From contig JAHRYV010000031.1 of NCBI GenBank assembly GCA_020621965.1, forward strand, positions 1 to 36,804: DNA of 36,804 nucleotides, given 5' to 3'. The stretch is from Curvibacter sp. GTDB lineage: Bacteria > Pseudomonadota > Gammaproteobacteria > Burkholderiales > Burkholderiaceae_C. Below are positions 15,574 through 25,504 of the stretch, piece by piece; position 1 is the stretch's first letter, and every line of letters starts with the position of its first letter. The notes beneath the pieces were generated by a model. It was not told the DNA's origin and did no database searches. It saw only the letters and a list, made by a program, of their open reading frames with translations. The translations under genes were made by a program, and so were the position numbers.

Positions 15574-16963
15574 GATCCCCATCACCCTCTACCCGGCGGG
15601 TGCCGTCACCCGGCCGCGCCCGGGCTGGCTGGCACGGGTCGGCCACGCCATGCAGGCCCACCGGCGCACGATCCTGGCCCTGCAGTGGTTCGTGGTCGTG
15701 GCCTACCTGGCGCTGCTGATCGTGCCGGTCTTCATGCCGCTGCCGCCCGAAGACGCCCACCTGTACGACAACCTGCGCCTGTTCGCGCAGTTCCTGTTCT
15801 GGGGCATCTGGTGGCCCTTTGTCATGGTCAGCATGATGCTCATGGGCCGCGTCTGGTGCGGCGTGTTCTGCCCGGAAGGCGCACTCACCGAATTCGCCAG
15901 TCGCCACGGCCTGGGCCGCGCCATCCCGCGCTGGATCCGCTGGAGCGGCTGGCCTTTTGTCGCCTTCGTCTGCACCACGGTCTACGGCCAGCTGGTCAGC
16001 GTCTACGAATACCCCGAGGCCGCCCTGCTGGTGCTGGGCGGCTCCTCGGTCGCGGCGCTCGCCGTGGGCCTGGTCTATGGCAAGGGCTCGCGCGTCTGGT
16101 GTCGTTACCTCTGCCCGGCCAGCGGCGTGTTCGCGCTGCTGGCCAAGATCGCGCCCGTGCATTTCCGCGTCGACGAACAGGCCTGGCGGGCCAGCACCGA
16201 GCGCCAGCCCATGGTGAACTGCGCGCCGCTGATCGACATCCATCACATGAAAAGCGCCTCCGCCTGCCACGCCTGCGGGCGCTGCAGCGGCTACCGCGAC
16301 GCCGTGCAGTTGGCCGCCCGCTCGCCGGCGCAAGAGATCCTCGGCAGCCGCAACCGCGACGTGCGCACCGAAGACGCCCTCACGCTCATGCTGGGCGTGC
16401 TGGGCATCGCCACCGCGGCCTTCCTGTGGTCATCGAGCCGCTGGCTGGTGCAGGTGAAGTCCCTGCTCGCCAGCTGGCTGGTCGAGCACGACATCCTCTG
16501 GCCGCTGAACGACAACGCGCCCTGGTGGCTGCTGACCCACTACCCGGCGGCCAACGACATGTTCACCTGGCTCGACGGCCTGTGCATCCTGGCCTACATC
16601 CTGGGCGGCGGCCTGGCCGTGGGGCTGGTGGTGCTGGGCTGCATCCGGCTGGCGACGCGCGTGGCGGCCGACCCGGCACTGTCGTGGCAGCGCCTGTCGC
16701 TGGCGCTGGTGCCGCTGGCCGGCATGAGCATCTTCCTCGGCCTCTCCATGCTGACGCTGGGGCATCTCAAGGCCGAGCGGGTTTCGCTGGAATGGGTGGC
16801 GCCAGTGCGCGTGGTGCTGCTGGTGCTGGGCAGCGGCTTTGCCGCCTGGCTGGGCGGCCACCTGCTGCTGCGCCGCGCGACGGCGCGCGTGGTGCTCGCC
16901 TACGCGCTGTTCCTGCTGCCGCTGGCCCTGATCGATGCGATCTGGGCCTTCAACTTCTTCTGA
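15566..16963 (+). CDS. ftrD: Membrane polyferredoxin of the iron uptake system
   Basis: A 465-residue membrane protein with about eight helices and NapH/RdxA-like cysteine pairs: CGVFCPEG (Cys98, Cys102), CRYLCPASG (Cys179, Cys183) and a ferredoxin-like CHACGRC (Cys234, Cys237, Cys240). In Bordetella-type FtrABCD, FtrD is proposed to accept the electron released on iron oxidation and pass it back to the cytoplasmic side. The C-terminal third is hydrophobic without cysteine clusters. Overlap with ftrC by 8 nt and the absence of a gap make it the last gene of the operon; it converges on cysE with 9 nt between stops and no obvious terminator. Confidence 0.88.
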   Translation: MREIPITLYPAGAVTRPRPGWLARVGHAMQAHRRTILALQWFVVVAYLALLIVPVFMPLPPEDAHLYDNLRLFAQFLFWGIWWPFVMVSMMLMGRVWCGVFCPEGALTEFASRHGLGRAIPRWIRWSGWPFVAFVCTTVYGQLVSVYEYPEAALLVLGGSSVAALAVGLVYGKGSRVWCRYLCPASGVFALLAKIAPVHFRVDEQAWRASTERQPMVNCAPLIDIHHMKSASACHACGRCSGYRDAVQLAARSPAQEILGSRNRDVRTEDALTLMLGVLGIATAAFLWSSSRWLVQVKSLLASWLVEHDILWPLNDNAPWWLLTHYPAANDMFTWLDGLCILAYILGGGLAVGLVVLGCIRLATRVAADPALSWQRLSLALVPLAGMSIFLGLSMLTLGHLKAERVSLEWVAPVRVVLLVLGSGFAAWLGGHLLLRRATARVVLAYALFLLPLALIDAIWAFNFF

Positions 16964-16972
16964 GCCGACGGC

Positions 16973-17746
16973 CTACTTGCCGACCAGCTGGTTGAGCTTG
17001 TCCTTCTCGAAGTGCTCTTGGCGCGCGGCGTCGCCGGGCACGCAGTCGGACCGCGGCTGGCCGGAAGAGAGTTTCTCGATCGCCTGCCACAGCAGGGCGA
17101 TCTGGTGCTCCTGCGAGGAGGCGTTGTCGATCAGGCCCTTCATGGCCTGGCTCAGTGGGTCGTCTTCCTGCGTGATGCCGTAGGCCGTGAACTTCTTCTC
17201 CGGCGCCGTCACGTCGGCGCTTTCGCCAGCCTTGGACGGGATGATGCGCGCCGGGATGCCCACGGCGGTGGCGCCGGCCGGCACGGGCTTGATCACGACC
17301 GCATTGCTGCCGATCTTCGCGCCGTCACCCACCTCGAAGCCGCCCAGCACCTTGGCGCCGGCGCTGACCACCACGTCACGACCCAACGTCGGATGGCGCT
17401 TGGTGCCCTTGTAGAGCGAGGTGCCGCCCAGCGTGACACCGTGGTAGATGGTGCAGCCGTCGCCCACCTCGGCGGTCTCGCCGATCACCACGCCCATGCC
17501 GTGGTCGATGAAAACCCGCTGGCCGATCTTCGCGCCCGGGTGGATCTCGATGCCCGTGAGCCAGCGCGCAATGTGAGAAACGAAGCGCCCCAGCCACTTG
17601 AGGCCATGGGTCCAGCACCAGTGGCTCCAGCGGTGCATCACGATGGCGTGCAGACCGGGATAACAGGTCAGCACCTCCCAGGCGCTGCGGGCGGCCGGAT
17701 CGCGGTCGAGGATGCACTGGATGTCGGAGCGGATGCGGGAGAACAT
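16973..17746 (-). CDS. cysE: Serine O-acetyltransferase
   Basis: CysE makes O-acetylserine from serine and acetyl-CoA, the first step of cysteine synthesis. The 257-residue protein has the N-terminal helical part ([20 protein letters not shown]) and the left-handed beta-helix of hexapeptide repeats from about residue 70 to 165 ([40 protein letters not shown], catalytic His in IDHGMG). The tail after residue 185 is longer and more polar than in the shortest CysE proteins. It starts 9 nt after the trmJ stop, so the two are probably co-transcribed. Confidence 0.95.
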   Translation of the reverse strand: MFSRIRSDIQCILDRDPAARSAWEVLTCYPGLHAIVMHRWSHWCWTHGLKWLGRFVSHIARWLTGIEIHPGAKIGQRVFIDHGMGVVIGETAEVGDGCTIYHGVTLGGTSLYKGTKRHPTLGRDVVVSAGAKVLGGFEVGDGAKIGSNAVVIKPVPAGATAVGIPARIIPSKAGESADVTAPEKKFTAYGITQEDDPLSQAMKGLIDNASSQEHQIALLWQAIEKLSSGQPRSDCVPGDAARQEHFEKDKLNQLVGK

Positions 17747-17755
17747 GATCGCAGT

Positions 17756-18514
17756 TTAGCGTCTGGTCTTGTCCGCTGTCTCCAGCATGGCCTTGGCAAC
17801 ACCTCGCAGGATATGGATTTCCTCCTGCGTCAGCTGGGCGCGGTTGAACAGGGCGTTCAGGCGCGGCAGCAGCTTCTTCGGCGCCACCGGGTCCAGGAAA
17901 TTGACCGCCACCAGGGCCTGCTCCAGGTGCGCCAGCATGCCGGCCACCTGGGGCGCGTCGGCCAACTGGGCCGGCGCCGTGGCCTCCTGCACAGGGTAAC
18001 CACCCAGCGCCAGCCGCCATTCGTAGGCGATGACCTGCAGCGCCGAGGCCAGATTGAGCGAACCGAACTTGGGATTGGTCGGGATGCTCAGGCAGGTGTG
18101 GCAGCGGTAGACGTCCTCGTTGCGCATGCCAAAGCGCTCGGAGCCGAACAGGAACGCCACACCCTGCGAACCCGCCGCCGGCGTGGCCGACTGCACCAGC
18201 TGCGCAAAGTGCTCGCGCGGCGCACGGGTGGGCGGGCCGAAGTCGCGCGGTGTCATGGCGGTGGCGCACAGATGGGTCATGCCCTCCAACGCCTCGTCCA
18301 GGGTGTCGACGATGCGGGCGTGCTCCAGCACGTCCAGCGCCCCGCTGGCGCGCTGGATGGTTTCCTCGCGGCGCAGCACATTGGGCCAGCGCGGTGCCAC
18401 CAGCACCAGCTCCTCGAAGCCCATGACCTTGATGGCGCGCGCGGCGGCGCCCACATTGCCGGCGTGGCTGGTCTGGATCAGCACGAAACGGGTGCGGAAA
18501 GTCGGGTTTTGCAT
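17756..18514 (-). CDS. trmJ: tRNA (cytidine/uridine-2'-O-)-methyltransferase TrmJ
   Basis: A 252-residue SPOUT-class enzyme that 2'-O-methylates position 32 of several tRNAs. The motifs FVLIQTSHAGNVGAAARAIK (near residues 10-29), LFGSERFGMRNEDVYRC (about 136-152) and CLSIPTNPKFGSLNLASALQ (about 154-173) form the trefoil-knot SAM site. Length is normal (E. coli 246). The ATG at 18514 is the only sensible start before the first motif. It is divergent from suhB across a 128-nt gap and leads into cysE. Confidence 0.95.
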   Translation of the reverse strand: MQNPTFRTRFVLIQTSHAGNVGAAARAIKVMGFEELVLVAPRWPNVLRREETIQRASGALDVLEHARIVDTLDEALEGMTHLCATAMTPRDFGPPTRAPREHFAQLVQSATPAAGSQGVAFLFGSERFGMRNEDVYRCHTCLSIPTNPKFGSLNLASALQVIAYEWRLALGGYPVQEATAPAQLADAPQVAGMLAHLEQALVAVNFLDPVAPKKLLPRLNALFNRAQLTQEEIHILRGVAKAMLETADKTRR

Positions 18515-18539
18515 GAAATACGGGCCGGGCGGGTAAAAT
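18509..18539 (+). promoter_or_regulatory. Possible suhB promoter
   Basis: A -35-like TTGCAT (18509-18514) and a -10-like TAAAAT (18534-18539) are spaced by 19 nt and point toward suhB. The -35 overlaps the divergent trmJ start codon. Spacing is long, so this is tentative. Confidence 0.35.
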
Positions 18540-18642
18540 CTGGCCCTATTGTCGCCGCTCGCATCGCCGGGCCGACCCTATACGCTCTTCCAGCCAGCCA
18601 GGGACCGCGCTTACAGCCCGGCCCTCCAACGCCTCACAATTT

Positions 18643-19550
18643 ATGTCGTCCCCCAACCTGCACCCCATGCTCAACGTGGCCATCAAGGCCGCCCGCGCCG
18701 CCGGCGCCATCATCAACCGCGCGGCGCTCGACGTCGAGTCCGTGCGTGTGTCGCAGAAACAGGTGAACGACTTCGTGACCGAGGTGGACCACGCCAGCGA
18801 AGAGGCCATCATCGACACCCTGCTCACCGCCTACCCGGGCCACGCCATCTGGGCGAGGAGACCAGCCGCACGCGCGGCGCCCAGGATTCGGACCACGTCT
18901 GGATCATCGACCCGCTGGACGGCACCACCAACTTCATCCACGGCTTCCCGGTCTACTGCGTGAGCATCGCGCTGGCGGTCCGGGGCAAGGTCGAGCAGGC
19001 CGTGATCTACGACCCCTCGCGCAACGACCTCTTCACGGCCACCAAGGGCCGCGGCGCCTACATGAACGAGCGCCGCATCCGCGTGAGCAAGCGCACCCAG
19101 CTCTCGCAGTGCCTGATCTCCACCGGTTTTCCCTTCCGCAAGGGCGACAACTTCCCGGCCTATCTGGCCATGATGAGCGAGGTGATGCAGCGCACCGCCG
19201 GCCTGCGCCGCCCGGGCGCCGCCGCGCTGGACCTGGCCTACGTGGCCGCCGGCTTCACCGACGGCTTCTTCGAAACGGGTCTGAGCCCCTGGGACGTGGC
19301 AGCCGGCTCGCTCCTGGTCACCGAAGCCGGTGGCCTGGTGGGCAACTTCACCGGTGAATCCGACTTCCTGGAACAGAAGGAATGCCTGGCCGGCAACCCG
19401 CGCATCTACGGCCAGCTCGTGCCGCTGCTGCACAAGTACAGCAAGTTCGCCGGCGCCGGCGAGAAGGCCGAGGCCCGCCAGGCGGCCGACAAGCTCAGCC
19501 TGCCCACGAACGGCAACGGCGACGAGCGCGATCAGGGCGCCTTCGAATAA
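18643..19550 (+). pseudogene. suhB: Inositol-1-monophosphatase SuhB, single-base frameshift
   Basis: SuhB is a lithium-sensitive inositol phosphatase that also joins rRNA antitermination complexes. The first 69 residues ([20 protein letters not shown], then [20 protein letters not shown]) are in one frame; the rest ([20 protein letters not shown], the metal site DPLDGT, and [15 protein letters not shown]) is in another. Adding one C at about 18849 changes CACGCCATCTGGGCGAG to the expected [11 protein letters not shown] joint. Corrected length is 302 residues, with a C-terminal tail of about 35 residues beyond the E. coli protein. Because both halves look fully functional, a sequencing error is the simplest explanation. 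Confidence 0.88.
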
Positions 19551-19560
19551 GCCGCTCCTG

Positions 19561-19589
19561 CAGTGCTGCCTGCTAAGCAGGCAGCACTG
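19561..19589. terminator. Perfect hairpin between convergent suhB and GGDEF-EAL genes
   Basis: CAGTGCTGCCTGC (19561-19573) pairs perfectly with GCAGGCAGCACTG (19577-19589) around a TAA loop: 13 uninterrupted base pairs. It overlaps the last codons and stop of the minus-strand gene. Neither side has a T-run, so it may act as a bidirectional 3'-end stabiliser rather than a strong intrinsic terminator. Confidence 0.5.
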
Positions 19590-22545
19590 TGTGCCCCAAC
19601 GGCCCCGGGCGGCCGAAGAGGTAACCCTGGAACAGGGTGCAGCCGTTGTCCAGCAGGAAACGGCGCTGGCCCTCGGTTTCCACCCCCTCGGCCACGGCCT
19701 GCAGCTCCATGCTCCTGGCCAGGGCCAGAATGGTGCGCACGATGGCCGCGTCGTTCGGGTCGCTCAGGACGTCGCGCACGAAGGACTGGTCGATCTTGAT
19801 CTGGTCCAGCGGCAGGCGCTTGAGGTAACTCAGCGACGAGTAGCCGGTGCCGAAGTCGTCGAGCGCAAAACGCACGCCGCGCTCGCGCAACGCCCCCATC
19901 TTGCGGATGGCGTCCTCCACGTCGCTGATCAGCACGCTCTCGGTGATCTCCAGCTTGAGCCGGTGCGGGTCGGCGCCGGTGTCGGCCAGCACGGCCAGCA
20001 CCTGGGCCACGAAATCGCTCTGCCGGAACTGCCGGGCACTGACGTTGACGGACAGGTCGAACCTGCTGGTAGCCGGCTGCTGGGCCCAGGCCACCAGCTG
20101 GCGGCAGGCGCTGCGCAGCACCCACTGGCCGATGGGCAGGATCAGCCCGGTCTGCTCGGCCAGGCCGATGAACTCGGCTGGTGTCACCAGGCCGCGCTCG
20201 GGATGGCGCCAGCGCAGCAGCGCCTCGTAACCGACGATGTTGTTGTAGCCGTCGACCAGCGCGTGGTAGTGCAGCAGCATCTGCTCGCGCTGCAGCCCCA
20301 TGCGCAGGTCGGCATCCAGCACGGCGCGCGCCAGCACCGCCGCCTGCATCTGCGGATCGAAGAAACGCAAGGTGTTGCGCCCGGCGGCCTTGGACTGGTA
20401 CATCGCCACGTCGGCGCGCTTGAGCAGCTCTTCCGCGCTCATCGCGGTGCCGATGAAGAGCGTGATGCCGATGCTGGGTGAGCTGCTGTGGCGCCGACCC
20501 ACCAGCTCGTAGGGCGCGTTCAGGCGCGCCAGGATCTTCTCGGCCACCAGTTCGGTCTGGCGCGCGGCCTCGCCCTCGTCTCCGCTCAGGTCTTCGAGCA
20601 TCACCACGAACTCGTCGCCGCCGAAACGCGCGGCGGTGTCGCCCTCGCGCAGGCAGGAGCCCAGGCGCAGCGCCACCTGCTCCAGCAGCATGTCGCCGAC
20701 ATCGTGGCCCTGGGTGTCGTTGAGGTCCTTGAAATTGTCCAGGTCGATGAACAGCAGCGCGCCGTAGTGGTTGCCGCGCGCGCTGGTCACCCGCGCATGC
20801 GCGAGCCGGTCCATCAGCAGGCGCCGGTTGGGCAGGCCGGTGAGCGTGTCGTAGAAGGCCAGGCGCTGGGTCTCGTCCTGGGCGAACTTGCGCGTGCTGA
20901 TGTCGCGGCCGATGCCGCGGTAGCCGCGGAACTGCTTGTCGCTGTCGAAGATCGGCGCGCCGCTGACCGACACCCAGTAGGGCTGGCCCACGGCGTCCAG
21001 GCGCTGCAGCTCCAGGTCACGGAAGGGCCGGTGCGCCGCCAGCACCTGGCGGTGCGCGTCCCAGTCCGCGGGGGTCATGTTCAGCGCACCGATCTCCCAG
21101 CGCGTCTTGCCCAGGCTGTCCTGCATCCTGATCATGGCCTTGCCCTGGCGGTAGCCGTCGAAGCGCGAGAAGCGGAACTGCTCGTCGATCTCCCAATACC
21201 AGTCGGAGGACAGGTCCGTGAGGCTGCGAAAGCGCGCCTCGCTCTCCTGCAGCCGCTCCTGCGCCAGCCGGCGCTCCGTGATGTCGGTGATCGAACCGTA
21301 GGAGACCAGCGTTGCATCCGCCGACTCGCGCCGCGTGATCGCGTTGCCCAGCACCCAGCACACCGTGCCGTCCTCGTGGCGCAGGCGGTATTCGCTGGTC
21401 CAGGCCCCGCCCTCCCGGTGGGCCGCGCGCATGGTCTCGAACACCCGGGCCCGGTCCTCGGCGTGGATGACGGAGAAGATGTTGCGGGCATCGCGCTGCG
21501 CCGCCTCGGGCGAGACGCGGAACATGCTCTTCACGCTGGCGCTGATGAAGGGAAACCAGGACGACCCGTCGGGCCGGACCTGGTACTGGAACAGCACGTC
21601 CGGAATGTGGCTGGTCAGGTTCTCGATGAAGGTCAGCTTGTCCTGCAGGGCCCGGGTGGCCTCGTGCTCGACCGTCATGTCGATCACCACAGCGAAATCG
21701 GTGACGCTGCCGTCGCGGTGATGGTGGCGATGCATGCGGCTGCGCAACCAGCGCGTGCTGCCGTCCGGATGCAGCCAGCGGTACTCGACCATGCGCCCGT
21801 CCATGCTGCGGCGCGCCTCCACAAAGGCCGGCAAGTCATCCGGATGGATGCCGCTGCGCGCCTGGGGACTGGAGCGCAACGCCTGCCCGCCTTCCTCGCC
21901 CGCCAGGCGCTGCAGGCCCGGGGAGAACGTGATGGTCAGACCGTCCGGGCTGGCCGTCCAGTGGCCGACCCGGGCCAGGCTCTCGGTCAGGTCGTAGAGT
22001 TCGAGCTGGGCATTGAGCTGTTCGTTGGCCCGCTCCAGCGCCAGTTCGCTCGCCCGCACCGCCTCTTCGGCCTGGCGCTCGGCGGTGATGTCCTTGACGT
22101 ACATGAGGACGTGCGGCTCGCCGCCGACGTCGATCACCGAACCGTTGAGGCGCGCCAGACGGCGGCCCTTGCCGGGGAAGTTCAGCGTAGTCTCCACGTC
22201 GCGCAGACGGCGGCGGGTCCGCAGGTCGGCAATGGTGGCGTCCCGCGTGGCCTGGTCGGGCCAGTGGCCGATTTCCACCACGGTGTGGCCGATCACCTCG
22301 TCGCGCGTGTAGCCGGTCAGGGCCAGCCACTCCTGGCTGACGTCGACGATCAGGCCGTCGCGCAGCCTGGACAGCGCCACCGCCTCGGGCCCCTCGTCGA
22401 AGGCCGCCGTGAACAGGCGCTCGGTGTGCCGGCGCTTGCGGTCCACCAGTTCCCAGTCGTGCTCGCGTTCCTGCAGACGCAGCTCGGCCTCGCGCAGTTG
22501 CGCCCGCAGCCTCGTTATCTCGTCTTTGTCGTCTGCAGTAGCCAT
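19573..22545 (-). CDS. Multi-PAS diguanylate cyclase/phosphodiesterase (PAS x4-GGDEF-EAL)
   Basis: A 990-residue soluble signalling protein for cyclic di-GMP. An N-terminal coiled coil (about residues 8-45) is followed by four PAS/PAC units (roughly 45-160, 185-300, 305-425, 430-560); PAC tails such as VKDITAERQAEEA and GSITDITERRLAQERL are clear. The GGDEF domain is intact, with GGDEF at 642-646 and an inhibitory-site RxxD (REGD, 633-636) five residues before it. The EAL domain has EAL at 774-776, NVSARQF, LKLEITES, DDFGTGYSSL (896-905), IKIDQSFV and AEGVETEGQ. The usual YQP before EAL is YHA here, so a substrate-contacting Gln is replaced by His. No membrane segment is seen. It diverges from mutS across 244 nt; the ATG at 22545 has only a weak ribosome site. 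Confidence 0.93.
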   Translation of the reverse strand: MATADDKDEITRLRAQLREAELRLQEREHDWELVDRKRRHTERLFTAAFDEGPEAVALSRLRDGLIVDVSQEWLALTGYTRDEVIGHTVVEIGHWPDQATRDATIADLRTRRRLRDVETTLNFPGKGRRLARLNGSVIDVGGEPHVLMYVKDITAERQAEEAVRASELALERANEQLNAQLELYDLTESLARVGHWTASPDGLTITFSPGLQRLAGEEGGQALRSSPQARSGIHPDDLPAFVEARRSMDGRMVEYRWLHPDGSTRWLRSRMHRHHHRDGSVTDFAVVIDMTVEHEATRALQDKLTFIENLTSHIPDVLFQYQVRPDGSSWFPFISASVKSMFRVSPEAAQRDARNIFSVIHAEDRARVFETMRAAHREGGAWTSEYRLRHEDGTVCWVLGNAITRRESADATLVSYGSITDITERRLAQERLQESEARFRSLTDLSSDWYWEIDEQFRFSRFDGYRQGKAMIRMQDSLGKTRWEIGALNMTPADWDAHRQVLAAHRPFRDLELQRLDAVGQPYWVSVSGAPIFDSDKQFRGYRGIGRDISTRKFAQDETQRLAFYDTLTGLPNRRLLMDRLAHARVTSARGNHYGALLFIDLDNFKDLNDTQGHDVGDMLLEQVALRLGSCLREGDTAARFGGDEFVVMLEDLSGDEGEAARQTELVAEKILARLNAPYELVGRRHSSSPSIGITLFIGTAMSAEELLKRADVAMYQSKAAGRNTLRFFDPQMQAAVLARAVLDADLRMGLQREQMLLHYHALVDGYNNIVGYEALLRWRHPERGLVTPAEFIGLAEQTGLILPIGQWVLRSACRQLVAWAQQPATSRFDLSVNVSARQFRQSDFVAQVLAVLADTGADPHRLKLEITESVLISDVEDAIRKMGALRERGVRFALDDFGTGYSSLSYLKRLPLDQIKIDQSFVRDVLSDPNDAAIVRTILALARSMELQAVAEGVETEGQRRFLLDNGCTLFQGYLFGRPGPLGHTVLPA

Positions 22546-22789
22546 GTAAGTCGCTGAAGATCCAAGGCATGACGCACCGCAGCATGCGGTCTTCCCGGCT
22601 CCATCCCTGGAAAAACCATCCTAGTCGACATGGCCCGCCGCCCGTGCAGTTGCCCGGGCCCGAACGGCGAATAGTCTACAAAGGCGGTAATTTGTCCGCA
22701 TTGCGCGCACCTGCCCCCTTGCATCGCGGCCGCCGGCGCCGGTCTTTTTTGTCGGCAAAATAGCCCCTCCGAACCGAAAGAACCGCCCC

Positions 22790-25420
22790 TTGCTCAATCC
22801 CGACCCCGCGCCCGGCCGCAGCCCGCAAGTGCCGCCCGAGCTGGCACTGCACACGCCCATGATGCAGCAGTACCTGGCCCTGAAGGCCGGTTACCCGCAG
22901 ACCCTGCTGTTCTACCGCATGGGCGACTTCTACGAGCTGTTCTTTGCCGACGCCGAAAAGGCCGCGCGCCTGCTCGACATCACCCTCACCCAGCGCGGCC
23001 AGTCGGCCGGCCAGCCGGTCATCATGGCCGGCGTGCCCTTCCACTCGGTCGAGACCTATCTGGCCCGCCTGATCAAGCTGGGCGAATCGGTGGCCATCTG
23101 CGAACAGGTGGGCGACGTGGCCACGGCCAAGGGCCCGGTCGAGCGCAAGGTGGTGCGGGTCGTCACCCCCGGCACGCTGACCGACAGCGCCTTGCTCAAC
23201 GAGAAAAGCGAGTCGCTGCTGCTGGCCGTGCACCAAGGCCCGCGCCACACCCTGGGCCTGGCCTGGCTCAGCCTCACCCAGGGCGAGGTGTTCCTGGCCG
23301 AATGCAGCCCCGACGAGCTGGCCGAATGGCTGGCGCGCATCGCCCCCGGCGAGCTGATCTACAGCGCGGGTTGCACACCGGCTTTCGAGCAGCGCCTGCA
23401 AGGCCTGAAGCAGGCCAGCGGCGTGGCGCTCTCGCTGCGCCCCGAATGGCAGTTCGACGCGGCCCTGGGCCAGACTAAGCTGCTGGAGCTGCTCAAAGCC
23501 GCCAGCCTGGCCGCCTGGAGCGCGCAGGAACTGCCGCAGGCCCACGCCGCCGCCGCCGCGCTGTTGGCCTATGCCGAGCACACCCAGGGCCGGGCCCTGA
23601 GCCATGTGCACAGCGTGCGCGTGCAGCGCAACGACCAGCTCATCGACCTGCCGCAGACCACCCGGCGCAACCTGGAGCTGGTGCAGACCCTGCGCGGTGA
23701 AGACAGCCCCACCCTCTTTTCCCTGCTCGACACCTGCATGACCGGCATGGGCAGCCGCCTGCTCAAGAGCTGGCTGCTGGAGCCCGCGCGCGACCGCGCG
23801 CCGGCCCAGGCACGGCTCGATGCCATCACCGCCCTGCGCGGCGGCCCCTGGCAACGCCTGCGCGAGCAGCTCAAGGGCTGCAGCGACGTCGAGCGCATCA
23901 CCGCCCGCATCGCCCTGCGCCAGGTGCGCCCGCGCGAACTGGTGGCGCTCCAGCAGACGCTACAAAAAACAGAGCGACTGGCACCGGTGCTGCAGGGCCA
24001 GATCGGCCTTCTGGCGCAAGTCGCCGAGCACCTGCTGCCGCCCACCGGCTGCGCCGAGCTGCTGGCGCGCGCCATCCTGCCCGAGCCGGCCGCCCTGGTG
24101 CGCGACGGCGGTGTCATCAACCACGGCCTGGACGCCGAACTCGACGAGCTGCGTGCCATCCAGAACAACTGCGACGGTTTCCTGCTGGAGCTGGAGACGC
24201 GCGAACGCGCCCGCAGCGGCATCGCCAACCTGCGTGTGCAGTTCAACAAGGTGCACGGCTTCTACATCGAGATCACCAGCAGCAACCTGGACCGCGTGCC
24301 CGAGGACTACCGCCGCCGCCAGACCCTGAAAAACGCCGAGCGTTTCATCACGCCCGAGCTCAAGGCCTTCGAGGACAAGGCCCTGTCGGCGCAGGAACGC
24401 GCGCTGGCACGCGAGAAGTGGCTGTACGAACAGCTGCTGGACCAGCTGGAGGCCTACATCCCCGCGCTCACGCGCTGCGCGCGCGCCCTGGCCACGCTGG
24501 ACGTGCTGTGCACCCTGACCGAACGCGCGCTCACGCTGGACTGGTGCTGCCCCGTTTTCGCGACCGAACCCTGCATCGAGATCAGCCAGGGGCGACACCC
24601 CGTGGTACAGGCCCGCCTGGCGGAGACCAGTGCCGGCGCCTTCATCGCCAACGACACCCGCCTGGGTCTGAAGCAGCGCATGCAGATCATCACCGGTCCT
24701 AACATGGGCGGTAAATCCACCTATATGCGCCAGGTGGCCCTCATCGTGCTGCTGGCCTCCATGGGCAGCTACGTGCCGGCCAGCGCCTGCCGCCTCGGGC
24801 CGATTGATGCCATCCACACCCGCATCGGCGCCGCCGACGACCTGGCCAACGCCCAGTCCACCTTCATGCTGGAGATGACCGAGGCCGCTCAGATCCTGCA
24901 CGCCGCCACCCCCAACTCCCTGGTGCTGATGGACGAGATCGGCCGCGGCACCTCCACCTTCGACGGCCTGGCCCTGGCCGGGGCGATTGCCACCCAGCTG
25001 CACGACAAGACCCAGGCCTACACCCTGTTCGCCACCCACTACTTCGAACTGACCGAGTTCCCGGCCCAGCACCATGCCGCCGTCAACGTGCACGTCAGCG
25101 CCACCGAGTCCGGCCACGACATCGTCTTCCTGCACGAGATCCAGAGCGGCCCGGCCAGCCGCAGCTACGGCATCCAGGTCGCCCGCCTGGCCGGCATGCC
25201 CGCGGCCGTGCTGAACCACGCGCGCCACGCGCTGGAGGCGCTGGAGACTTCCGCCTCGCAGAGCCAGGCCCAGGTCGACCTGTTTGCGCCGCCTCCGGTG
25301 CTGGAGACCGCAGCGCCCAGCGTGGTGGAAGCCAGGCTGGCCGAGATCGACCCCGACGCGCTCAGCCCGCGCGAGGCGCTCGACGTGCTCTACCAGCTCA
25401 AGAAACTCCGCACCCGCTGA
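22790..25420 (+). CDS. mutS: DNA mismatch repair protein MutS
   Basis: An 876-residue mismatch sensor. The N-terminal mismatch-binding motif is GDFYELF with Phe47 and Glu49; the ATPase has Walker [10 protein letters not shown] (636-644), Walker [17 protein letters not shown] and the conserved ATHYFELTE. The C-terminal tail ends [14 protein letters not shown]. The start is a TTG at 22790, chosen because [12 protein letters not shown] must be preceded by 10-20 residues as in E. coli; the first ATG (22859) falls inside that motif. Upstream, the 244-nt gap to the divergent GGDEF-EAL gene has no strong promoter that could be called. The gene looks intact. Confidence 0.95.
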   Translation: MLNPDPAPGRSPQVPPELALHTPMMQQYLALKAGYPQTLLFYRMGDFYELFFADAEKAARLLDITLTQRGQSAGQPVIMAGVPFHSVETYLARLIKLGESVAICEQVGDVATAKGPVERKVVRVVTPGTLTDSALLNEKSESLLLAVHQGPRHTLGLAWLSLTQGEVFLAECSPDELAEWLARIAPGELIYSAGCTPAFEQRLQGLKQASGVALSLRPEWQFDAALGQTKLLELLKAASLAAWSAQELPQAHAAAAALLAYAEHTQGRALSHVHSVRVQRNDQLIDLPQTTRRNLELVQTLRGEDSPTLFSLLDTCMTGMGSRLLKSWLLEPARDRAPAQARLDAITALRGGPWQRLREQLKGCSDVERITARIALRQVRPRELVALQQTLQKTERLAPVLQGQIGLLAQVAEHLLPPTGCAELLARAILPEPAALVRDGGVINHGLDAELDELRAIQNNCDGFLLELETRERARSGIANLRVQFNKVHGFYIEITSSNLDRVPEDYRRRQTLKNAERFITPELKAFEDKALSAQERALAREKWLYEQLLDQLEAYIPALTRCARALATLDVLCTLTERALTLDWCCPVFATEPCIEISQGRHPVVQARLAETSAGAFIANDTRLGLKQRMQIITGPNMGGKSTYMRQVALIVLLASMGSYVPASACRLGPIDAIHTRIGAADDLANAQSTFMLEMTEAAQILHAATPNSLVLMDEIGRGTSTFDGLALAGAIATQLHDKTQAYTLFATHYFELTEFPAQHHAAVNVHVSATESGHDIVFLHEIQSGPASRSYGIQVARLAGMPAAVLNHARHALEALETSASQSQAQVDLFAPPPVLETAAPSVVEARLAEIDPDALSPREALDVLYQLKKLRTR

Positions 25421-25446
25421 GACCGACAGGTCGGCTCCGTTACGGC

Positions 25447-25460
25447 ACGGGGCGCCCCGT
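25447..25460 (+). terminator. 14-bp perfect palindrome after mutS
   Basis: ACGGGGCGCCCCGT is a perfect palindrome 27 nt after the mutS stop, followed by TTTAT. As RNA it could fold as a 5-bp stem with a GCGC loop and give weak termination. It abuts the first operator of the toxin gene and marks the change from GC-rich to A/T-rich DNA. Confidence 0.35.
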
Positions 25461-25504
25461 TTATGGTTATTGACACCATTTATAATTATGGTTAGATTAA
25501 CCAT
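25461..25504 (+). promoter_or_regulatory. Tandem operators and promoter of the toxin/antitoxin pair
   Basis: Two 19-bp sites share TTATGGTTA on the left and ACCAT on the right: 25461-25479 and 25486-25504, 25 bp apart. The second is a near-perfect inverted repeat ATGGTTA-GAT-TAACCAT. A perfect -35 TTGACA (25470-25475) lies in the first, and a -10-like TAGATT (25493-25498, 17-nt spacer) lies in the second, so a protein bound at both would block transcription. The predicted start falls at or next to the toxin ATG (25505) and no ribosome site precedes it, suggesting a leaderless mRNA. Confidence 0.6.

Noticed and set aside
22546..22789. Promoters between the GGDEF-EAL gene and mutS
   Set aside because: A CAAAAT near 22756 and a TTGCAT near 22720 are not properly spaced; no pair good enough to report.
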